Assembly (NCBI GenBank): GCA_029262175.1
Contig: JAJCZV010000075.1
Coordinates: 5,001-41,504 of the forward strand
From: Gemmatimonadota bacterium
GTDB taxonomy: Bacteria > Gemmatimonadota > Gemmatimonadetes > Palauibacterales > Palauibacteraceae
Direction: 5' to 3'
DNA: 36,504 bases
A program made the translations under genes and the position numbers. Positions 28,628-35,055 of the stretch are shown piece by piece (the first letter of the stretch is position 1; each line of letters opens with the position of its first letter). The notes below the pieces were generated by a model. It was not told the DNA's origin. It saw nothing but the letters and a program-made list of their open reading frames with translations, and made no database searches.

Positions 28628-28679
28628 CGAGACCCGGGCACGCCCCTCGCAGCATGTTGAGGGGCAACCCCGGGTCTCG
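28628..28679 (+). terminator. nested hairpin after dnaK, probable terminator
   Basis: Outer arms 28628-28638 and 28669-28679 pair perfectly over 11 bases (CGAGACCCGGG with its complement), and inner arms 28642-28648 and 28659-28665 pair over 7 bases. It begins 59 bases after the dnaK stop. GTCGTTTATCC follows, a weak U-tract, so termination is likely but not certain; Rho-dependent or processing roles are possible. Confidence 0.65.
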
Positions 28680-28819
28680 GTCGTTTATCCAAGGTTCGGT
28701 CCGGTCTCTTGGGGTTGGGCCGGCAGGAACCCTAACTTGTTTACCTGGTGAGTCGGCTGAACAGCACTGGCCGTCGGCCTGGATCTAGAACGTTCCGTTT
28801 CGCGTGGAGGCAGGGCGAG

Positions 28820-30430
28820 ATGAAAAAGATGAGCAATGCACTACGAACGCGGCTCAATCTACTGATTGCGACCGCACTGGCGTTTGCTTTTGGGTTGGGG
28901 CTCGCTTCGGCGCTCGACCTCACCCCGCTTTCTATCGCAGCGGATGATTTGCGAGGACCCGAGTGGGTGATCGGCGGACCCGCACTCTCCAGCGTCAGCT
29001 TGAACGGCGGCTTTGGCGAGGTCGTGGAACACGTTTCTCCCGCAGTTGCCACGATCTACGCCGAGGGCGAGCGCGAAGTACAGCAGACGGGACGGCTGCC
29101 TTTCCGGTTGCCGCCCCAGTTCCAACCGGAGCAAGACCCTGACGCTGAGCCAGCGCCGGAGCCGGAGCCGCCCACACAGCTCCAGGCGTGGAGCGGGTCC
29201 GGATTCGTCGTTTCCGAGGATGGCTACGTCGTCACGAACAACCACGTGGTCGAGGGCGCCGACAGAATCGACATCGAGCTTTCGAACCAGCGTCGCTTCA
29301 ACGACGTGCAGCTTGTCGGTCGCGATCCGCAGACCGACGTCGCGCTGCTCAAGATCGACGCCGATGACCTGGCCGTCCTTCCCATCGGCTCCAGCGACGA
29401 CACCAAAGTCGGTGAATGGGTTCTGGCGATCGGAAGCCCCGGCTTCGGCGGCGGACGTCGCTCGACGCTTCAGACGTCGGTGACTGCGGGAATCGTCTCG
29501 GCGAAGGGCCGGAGCATCGACATCCTCCGCAACTCGACCAACACGCTCGCGATCGAAGACTTTATCCAGACCGATGCGGTGATCAACCGCGGCAACTCCG
29601 GTGGTCCGCTCATCAACGCGAACGGGGAAGTCATCGGAATCAACACCGCGATCTTTAGCTCTACGGGCTCTTATCAAGGCTACGGCTTCGCCATTCCGAT
29701 CGAACTCGCACGCGAGGTCGTGGATGACCTGATCGAGTTCGGCGAGGTACGCCGAGCGTTGATCGGAGTCGCGATCACCGATGTCACTTCCACGGAGGCC
29801 CAGTTCTACCGGTTGGACGCCGTGGCGGGGGCGGTGGTCGGCGGGTTTTCGTTCGATGAGAGCCCGGCGAGGCTGGCAGGCATCGAAGTCGGGGACGTCA
29901 TCGTCGGGGTCGAGGGAACCGAAGTCTCGGGCGTCTCGGATCTGCAGCGGCGGATTCGGACCTACGAACCCGGTCAGACCGTAGGACTCGATATTGTCCG
30001 TCGAGTATCGAAGGAACGGGACGTCGCCAGGGTCAAACTGATCCCGGCGGAAGGCGATGGCGTGTTGCTGGCCTCGGCCCGTCGACCGACGCGTACGGAA
30101 TCGGAACTCGGAGGCCTCGGGGTCGAGGTCGAAGATATCGCCGAGCTGAGCCGTGGCGATCGGCGCGAGTATGGCGTCACCGAGGAAATGTCCGGTGTGG
30201 TCGTGACCAACGGCGACCGTAGGGGCGCATTCGGCCGATTCTTCGGGCAGGTTCCCGAGGGCATCGTGATCACCGACATCAACGGAACCGAGGTCAAAGA
30301 TCTCGCCGACTACGAACGCGTGGCATCGAGATTGGAGCCCGGCGAAGCCGTGAGCGTGATCTATCAGCGCCCGGTCCTCGGAGGCGGGTGGACCAGCGGG
30401 ATCGCCACCGTGCTCGTTCCGGAGCGTTAG
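28820..30430 (+). CDS. DegP/HtrA-type periplasmic serine protease
   Basis: A 536-residue envelope quality-control protease. A basic start and hydrophobic helix (MKKMSNALRT then LLIATALAFAFGLGLASAL) form a signal peptide or anchor. The trypsin-like domain has the triad H142 (NNHVVEG), D173 (TDVALLKI) and S260 (GNSGGPL). A Pro/Glu-rich insert (about 103-118) lies before it, in the usual LA-loop region. Two PDZ domains follow: about 310-400 and 420-530. The start ATG at 28820 has GGAGG 9 bases upstream; an earlier GTG adds non-signal sequence. It follows dnaK, both stress functions, but separated by a hairpin. A strong terminator follows at 30487. Confidence 0.95.
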   Translation: MKKMSNALRTRLNLLIATALAFAFGLGLASALDLTPLSIAADDLRGPEWVIGGPALSSVSLNGGFGEVVEHVSPAVATIYAEGEREVQQTGRLPFRLPPQFQPEQDPDAEPAPEPEPPTQLQAWSGSGFVVSEDGYVVTNNHVVEGADRIDIELSNQRRFNDVQLVGRDPQTDVALLKIDADDLAVLPIGSSDDTKVGEWVLAIGSPGFGGGRRSTLQTSVTAGIVSAKGRSIDILRNSTNTLAIEDFIQTDAVINRGNSGGPLINANGEVIGINTAIFSSTGSYQGYGFAIPIELAREVVDDLIEFGEVRRALIGVAITDVTSTEAQFYRLDAVAGAVVGGFSFDESPARLAGIEVGDVIVGVEGTEVSGVSDLQRRIRTYEPGQTVGLDIVRRVSKERDVARVKLIPAEGDGVLLASARRPTRTESELGGLGVEVEDIAELSRGDRREYGVTEEMSGVVVTNGDRRGAFGRFFGQVPEGIVITDINGTEVKDLADYERVASRLEPGEAVSVIYQRPVLGGGWTSGIATVLVPER

Positions 30431-30486
30431 CCCGCCGAGCCATCGACGTCGGAGGCGACGCCGCAGCGAGGTATTGAATAACGGGG

Positions 30487-30532
30487 CGGTGGCGGACGGT
30501 CTGATTCGGGCCGTCCGCCGCCGTCTCTTTTG
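30487..30532 (+). terminator. Rho-independent terminator of the degP-type gene
   Basis: Arms 30487-30499 and 30511-30523 pair over 13 bases with one G-T pair, around an 11-base loop, and are followed by TCTCTTTTG. It lies 57 bases after the protease stop. Confidence 0.85.
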
Positions 30533-30704
30533 TCTGAGCACTGTCCCACTCCAACTCCCTCTAGACGTTGTGATTGTAGCGCGCAGACTGCCTCGACCTC
30601 CGTGCGCGCGAGTGACGCAGTGGCAGGCCCAGTTCGGGGTCCAACTGCGGTTCAATTAGCGTAGGTCTAGTTCGAAGCGCCCGGTCGGCTGGGCCGCGCA
30701 GCCA

Positions 30705-30759
30705 GTTCCGAATACGGAACCAAAGCCCCTCTTCCCACAGATGATTCCGAAAACGGAAC
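30705..30759 (+). promoter_or_regulatory. pair of operator-like palindromes before the HipA remnant
   Basis: GTTCCGAATACGGAAC (30705-30720) is a perfect 6+4+6 palindrome, and ATTCCGAAAACGGAAC (30744-30759) repeats it 39 bases later with only the outermost pair and two loop bases changed. Such paired TTCCG-N4-CGGAA sites are what an autoregulatory HTH antitoxin would bind. They end 9 bases before the point where HipA homology begins, so they are read as the operator of a former hipBA operon. The function is inferred. Confidence 0.6.
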
Positions 30760-30768
30760 TATTCAAGC

Positions 30769-31107
30769 GGCGTCCGTCTGGCGCCCTTTTATGATGTCGT
30801 GTCCACCGACGTGTATCAGGGGCTGGATCGCACGTTCGCCATCCACGTCGGAGGCCACGACCGGCCGGATGGGATCGATCCGAATGCGCTTCGAAAGTTC
30901 GCGCGGAGCGTGGCGATGAATCCCAAAAGGGTCGTTGAACTGGGCGAAGAAACCGCGGACCGAGTCGAGGCTGCGGCCGCCGCGGTCCTGCATGGAGTCG
31001 GCGAGCAGACCGACCACCCGGCGGTGCTCGACCGCATCGACGACCTCCTGGGCACACGCCTCGTTGCGCTGCGGGCGGTGTTGCGGGAAACGTCGCGTAT
31101 CGAGTAG
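30769..31107 (+). pseudogene. truncated HipA C-terminal fragment
   Basis: In frame with the stop at 31107, the translation GVRLAPFYDVVSTDVYQ then FAIHVGGHDRPDGIDPNALRKFA matches residues about 325-410 of the intact HipA on the other strand (EVRLAPLYDLIS, then LAMRIGGEYRLGSIGLRQW). Only the last quarter of a kinase-like HipA is left; the glycine loop, catalytic aspartate and all N-terminal parts are missing and the frame closes upstream at a TGA (30742-30744). A GTG at 30799 could start a 102-residue product, starting within the conserved block. Operators lie directly upstream, suggesting a deletion that fused them to the fragment. It converges with hipA, 28 bases apart. Confidence 0.7.
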
Positions 31108-31135
31108 GGCCGTCGCGTGGTTGCCGTGAGACGAA

Positions 31136-32455
31136 CTAGCGGGGGCGGGAGGGGTCGAGCGCTCGGGCTCGGAGCTCGAGCTGCTCGGAAACGTTCGTCT
31201 CGAATCGGTTGATCACGTCGTGATCGAGCCCGGAAGCTCGCACTTGCACGCACACATCGGACAGCCGTGAACCCGTCTCTTCACATACTTGGCGCACGGT
31301 GTCGACCGTCTGGGATGGATCGAGCTCGGCGGCGGTAGCGAGGGTCTGCCACTGCCGGAGGCCAATCGACCCCAAGCGGTACTCCCCACCGATTCGCATG
31401 GCCAGCTTCATCTTCGGCGGGTAGAACTCCCTTGGATAGGGAAGCGCACTGATGAGATCGTAGAGTGGCGCCAGCCGGACTTCCGACCCCGCGCCAAGAA
31501 GTAGTGAGTAGTTCTTGCCGTGAGCGTCGGGACCACCGATCGCCCAGTTGAAGGCGAGTGTTCGGACGAAGGTCTCGATATCCTCGTGCGGCTCGGAGGA
31601 CTGTTGGGAAAGCAAGTGGATGATCGGGACGGCCCCGGGACCGCCCTGGTTCTCGTACTTGTCCAGCGGTCGGATGCCGAGGGCTTGGCACATGTCTTCT
31701 TGATGAATCCGTTCCAGCGTGCCGTCGACGTAGACCCGATCGTAGCGCTCGACCACGATCGCGAGTTCGTCCTCGAAACGGACCACGCGTGACGTTGCGG
31801 CAGGGAGACCCACCGCCTTCGCCAACTGCAGACAGGTATGCTCGTTTTCGACCACACCGTCCAAGCCCTCCATAGGGGGCTTGAGAATGTGGCTCGTCGC
31901 GACTCGTCCGTGGGGAACCCCCCACCGATCGCCTTCGAGGAGTAACGCCGTCTTGGCTTGGGCGCCGGCCAGACTGAAGTACCCGGGATCGTCCGCTGAA
32001 CGCCACGCGGACCGGTCCGCTCGAAGCAGCCGAAGCCGCTCCGCCACGTCCGCGACCGTGAGCCAACGCACTTCTGGCGGCGGCGAGGTCGTGCGTTCGA
32101 CCAGGGCGCGAGGCGCGATAAACTGGGCGGCGCCTGCCACATCTTCGCCGACGTGTTCGAGCAAGGCGAAAGGGTTCCGCGACGAGACACCGAACCTTCG
32201 TCCCCAGCTTCGGAGAATCGGTTCGCTATCGGGCAGCAGGTTCTCCAAGAAGGCGCGGACCACGGGTTCCCCATGCTCTCGGCGTGCGAGCGGAAGCGAA
32301 AGCGAGAGGGGGTAGGCGTTCGAATCCTCTCTCCATTCGGGGTCGTAGAGCATCTTCAGGGCGCCCCGCTCGCCCTCCCAGACGGTCCCGACACGGCGGC
32401 CGCCGAGAAGCACGATCAGCTCGCGGCGCACCTTAGGTGCTCTCTTGCCGCGCAC
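31136..32455 (-). CDS. hipA: HipA-family serine/threonine kinase toxin
   Basis: A 439-residue HipA kinase. In E. coli HipA phosphorylates glutamyl-tRNA synthetase and causes persistence; the target here is unknown. The N-terminal lobe starts VLLGGRRVGTVWEG; the glycine-rich loop YFSLAGAQAK (159-168) has the serine counterpart of the autophosphorylated Ser150. Nucleotide contacts HILKPP (189-194), the catalytic PDAHGKN (D310, N315) and the metal-binding aspartate in LAPLYD (D333) are all present, so the kinase looks intact. It starts with GTG at 32455 and overlaps hipB by 23 bases. The C-terminus is close to the separate HipA fragment. Confidence 0.94.
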   Translation of the reverse strand: MRGKRAPKVRRELIVLLGGRRVGTVWEGERGALKMLYDPEWREDSNAYPLSLSLPLARREHGEPVVRAFLENLLPDSEPILRSWGRRFGVSSRNPFALLEHVGEDVAGAAQFIAPRALVERTTSPPPEVRWLTVADVAERLRLLRADRSAWRSADDPGYFSLAGAQAKTALLLEGDRWGVPHGRVATSHILKPPMEGLDGVVENEHTCLQLAKAVGLPAATSRVVRFEDELAIVVERYDRVYVDGTLERIHQEDMCQALGIRPLDKYENQGGPGAVPIIHLLSQQSSEPHEDIETFVRTLAFNWAIGGPDAHGKNYSLLLGAGSEVRLAPLYDLISALPYPREFYPPKMKLAMRIGGEYRLGSIGLRQWQTLATAAELDPSQTVDTVRQVCEETGSRLSDVCVQVRASGLDHDVINRFETNVSEQLELRARALDPSRPR

Positions 32456-32714
32456 GGTTCAGGACTTCGCTCGGGGACGTCCCTCTTCCGGTGGCTCCAC
32501 TGCCCTGTGGAGGTCCGATGTCGCAGGCGAGTCCGAGAGCAGACAGGGCTTTCAGAACGAGTCCGATACGGAGCGTCGGTTTTCCCCTCTCTAGGTCGAA
32601 GACCCATTGTCGAGAGGCGCCGATCAGGCTCGCGAGCTCGGTTTGAGTGAGCCCGGCGTCTTTGCGGGCCTCGCGCAGTCGCATCCCCAACTCGTGTGGT
32701 GTCTTGATACGCAT
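32433..32714 (-). CDS. hipB: HipB-family XRE antitoxin and autorepressor
   Basis: A 93-residue DNA-binding protein that should repress the operon and neutralise HipA. The XRE helix-turn-helix is clear: LGMRLREARKDAGLTQTELASLIGASRQWVFDLERGKPTLRIGLVLKALSALGL. After it is a short polar tail. The ATG at 32714 is preferred: the frame is open to a TTG at 32759, but that would place coding sequence over the first of the three operators. No strong Shine-Dalgarno is seen. It overlaps hipA, the normal antitoxin-toxin order. Confidence 0.92.
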   Translation of the reverse strand: MRIKTPHELGMRLREARKDAGLTQTELASLIGASRQWVFDLERGKPTLRIGLVLKALSALGLACDIGPPQGSGATGRGTSPSEVLNRARQEST

Positions 32715-32730
32715 CGGTCGTAGGCCCTCG

Positions 32731-32810
32731 CGCTGTAAACGATCGTGTACATACGCCAATATGTAGTCGATCGGCTACATATATCAAGATGTACTCGATC
32801 GGCAACACGA
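32731..32810. promoter_or_regulatory. three operators phased at 28 bases upstream of hipB
   Basis: Three sites share TGTA-N2-CGATCG-N2-TACA, with their CGATCG cores at 32740-32745, 32768-32773 and 32796-32801, exactly 28 bases apart. The middle site (32759-32782) is a near-perfect 24-base palindrome; the site nearest hipB (32731-32754) keeps both TGTA and TACA arms and the far one (32787-32810) has one arm changed. Candidate promoter boxes on the minus strand, such as TTGCCG and TTGATA, overlap the sites, so occupancy would block transcription. HipB binding is inferred from position and family behaviour. Confidence 0.75.
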
Positions 32811-32938
32811 ACCCGAGGCTCAAGCTCCTTCGCCCGACAAATGGAGCGAATAGCGAATTGATCCCCAGTTGATACCGCCTCGTACATATATGAGGTCAAC
32901 TTTCGGCTTTTGTTCGGTTTCAGCAATGCGAGAGACAG

Positions 32939-34522
32939 ATGATCGAGTTCGCGCCACCACTCCCACGGTCCGCTCAGCCCAAAGCGCGAGGGCAGCTTCT
33001 GCCGTGCTCCGAGACCACTACCGCTGATCCCAGTTCGGCTGCGAGTCGTGAGGGCCGATCCGCCGCGTCCGTCACCCCGGGCCCGTTCGTCGGCGCGACG
33101 CAGAAGCGTCGCCGGTGGGCGTCCGAAACAGCCGATGAAATCGCGCGTCTCTCCGCCCATATCGAGGCGGCTACCGCACGGTTGCTGGATTTGATCGGTC
33201 GCTTCGAGGAATCGCTGGGTTGGCACGAAGAAGGCTTCACGAGCTGCGCGCACTGGCTGTCCTGGCGAACGGGGGTCAGCCCCGGTGCGGCACGTGAAAA
33301 GGTGCGAGTCGCATGTGCACTTCGTAAGCTCCCGACGCTGCGGACGGCGCTCCGTCGCGGCCAGCTGAGCTACTCCGCGGCGCGCGCGATCACGCGCGTC
33401 GCAACGCCGGAGACCGAGGCCGGCTTGGTCGAGACGGCACGACACGCGACCGCGGCACAGTTGGAGCGCCTCGTGGGTGCGCTTCGGGCCGCGGACCGGT
33501 CCGAAGAGGCCGCGCGACACGCGCAGCGGTGCCTGTCGCTCACGGCCACGCCGGACGGTTCGTGGACCATCGTCGGTCGCCTGGACCCGGAGGTCGGCGC
33601 CGTGCTCTACCGTGCGCTCGAGGCGGCCAGTGAGGAATTATACCACCGGACCCCACCCGATCTCGACGCCGCAGCCGAGCGCCCTGCCGCGGCGCGACGT
33701 GGCGACGCGCTCGGGTTGCTCGCCGAGGCCGCACTCGGGCAGGGGCTTCGCGCGGGCTCGAGTCCCACCGCAGTCTTGAGCCGGGCGGAGCGGTTCCAGG
33801 TCGTGATGCACGTCTCCGCGGAGACGCTCGCGCGTCCCGTTGGTGCGTCACGGGCCTACAACGGCCCGCCCCGCACACAAGCTTTTGAGGAGGGCAGCTC
33901 GGCGATGGCTCCGCCCCGCGTGGCAGACATCCGGCCGGGCTCGTACGTCTCCGCGGAGACGTCGCGTCGACTATCATGCGATGCCGCGCTGGTCGTCATG
34001 ACCGACGACAGTAGGGGTAGCGTGCTCGACGTCGGTCGACGGCGACGCACCGTACCGCTGGCGATCCGCAGGGTGCTGCAGGGCCGGGATCGCGGGTGCC
34101 GCTTCCCTGGCTGTCGGGCGCGCCACTGCGACGCTCACCACGTGAAGCACTGGGCCGACGGTGGCGACACCGCCGTCGAAAATCTCCTCTTGCTCTGTCG
34201 TCACCATCACCGGCGGGTACACGAAGATGGCTGGCGCGTTGAACTCGAGCCCAACGGAGATGTGTCCTTTTATCGGCCCGATGGCAGACTGCTACCGCGC
34301 GTTCCGGCACGGCCCGCCGTACCAAGCGACCCAGTGCAAGACTTGGAAAGACACAATTCCCGGAGCGGGATCGACATCGATGCCTGGACGCCCACGCCGA
34401 ACTGGACGGGCGAGCCCCTGGACCTGGACTGGGCCGTGTTCACGTTGTCACCCCGGCCGCCCCAGGTCCTTCATGGCGTCCTGGACCGGGACAGCGGGAT
34501 CGCCGGAGGCATCATCATGTGA
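32939..34522 (+). CDS. DUF222 domain HNH endonuclease
   Basis: A 527-residue protein of the DUF222/HNH family (13E12-repeat-like), abundant in actinobacteria and found sporadically elsewhere. The helical DUF222 region spans about residues 60-340, with FTSCAHWLSWRTGVSPGAAREKVRVACAL and the ETSRRLSCDAALV segment. The HNH module lies at about 387-430 with CRFPGC, CDAHHVKHWADGG, ENLLLLCRHHHRRVHE, holding the His and Cys residues that bind the metal. A Pro-rich tail follows. Its cellular role is not established; it is often associated with mobile or repeated DNA. It is divergent to hipBA and no partner gene is seen. Confidence 0.9.
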   Translation: MIEFAPPLPRSAQPKARGQLLPCSETTTADPSSAASREGRSAASVTPGPFVGATQKRRRWASETADEIARLSAHIEAATARLLDLIGRFEESLGWHEEGFTSCAHWLSWRTGVSPGAAREKVRVACALRKLPTLRTALRRGQLSYSAARAITRVATPETEAGLVETARHATAAQLERLVGALRAADRSEEAARHAQRCLSLTATPDGSWTIVGRLDPEVGAVLYRALEAASEELYHRTPPDLDAAAERPAAARRGDALGLLAEAALGQGLRAGSSPTAVLSRAERFQVVMHVSAETLARPVGASRAYNGPPRTQAFEEGSSAMAPPRVADIRPGSYVSAETSRRLSCDAALVVMTDDSRGSVLDVGRRRRTVPLAIRRVLQGRDRGCRFPGCRARHCDAHHVKHWADGGDTAVENLLLLCRHHHRRVHEDGWRVELEPNGDVSFYRPDGRLLPRVPARPAVPSDPVQDLERHNSRSGIDIDAWTPTPNWTGEPLDLDWAVFTLSPRPPQVLHGVLDRDSGIAGGIIM

Positions 34523-35055
34523 TCTTCGGGTATCTCGGGTTGTGATGGCCCAAATGACCGGCATCCGAGCGCTCCGGCTCGCCTACCAGCGCCCAGAGGC
34601 CGAAGGGCCGCTATGTGCGGGCGCTATACACCTACGTTCGCAATATCAAAATGCGCTATCCACCACAGATACGCGCGGCAAAAACCACTCGCGAACGTGG
34701 CGGAATTGGCAGACGCGCCAGCCTTAGGAGCCGTGTCGGGGGACCCTCAAACCTGCCGGAACCGTAGGCCCCACGCACGTTCCCGCCCGAATCCCGTGCT
34801 GCCGGGACCGCCCACATACGAGTTCGGTAGCGGAAAACCTGGACAGAAACCCGGACAAGCCGTCCAGCAAGAGATCTCGTGGCATCCCGGATTTGTAGTC
34901 GGGGTTTACATACCGCGTCTACGCTTGCGTCTCTTGAGGGCGGTTGAGATCCGACCTGAACGTCCCCGCCCCACGAGACCCTCCCCTCTGATAGCAGCCT
35001 GCGAACAGCGTGACGCGGGTTCGAGCAGCGGCGTGCAACGCTCGAAGCAGCCGGG
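34523..35055. other. 533-base intergenic region with a tRNA-Leu fragment
   Basis: No convincing protein gene is seen here. The only recognisable content is the 5' half of a tRNA-Leu at 34691-34735. A perfect GCACG/CGTGC pairing (about 34775-34802 region) follows it downstream, and no integrase or insertion sequence is present. An open frame starting MCGRYT at 34613 and running past the tRNA resembles the SRAP peptidase N-terminus for only six residues and is not called. Confidence 0.6.
34691..34735 (+). pseudogene. truncated or degenerate tRNA-Leu (TAG anticodon)
   Basis: GCGAACGTGGCGGAATTGGC then AGACGCG matches the acceptor, D arm and D loop of a bacterial tRNA-Leu, and the loop CTTAGGA gives anticodon TAG. 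From there it fails: the anticodon stem has two mismatches, and no T arm with GTTCGA or 3' acceptor CGTTCGC is found within the next 100 bases. Only about the first 45 bases are tRNA-like. A remnant of a recombined tRNA or former attachment site is the best reading; a highly divergent functional tRNA is less likely. Confidence 0.6.

Noticed and set aside
28859..30655. Long open frame on the minus strand opposite the degP-type gene
   Set aside because: Antisense shadow of the protease; composition is Arg/Asp/Gly-rich and runs across the terminator.
30656..31253. Open frames on the minus strand over the HipA fragment
   Set aside because: They show no homology, whereas the plus-strand frame matches HipA residue by residue.
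33945..33962. Perfect 18-base palindrome ACGTCTCCGCGGAGACGT and a near copy around 33810
   Set aside because: It lies inside the DUF222-HNH coding sequence and encodes the normal family segment VSAET; high GC and codon use can explain it.
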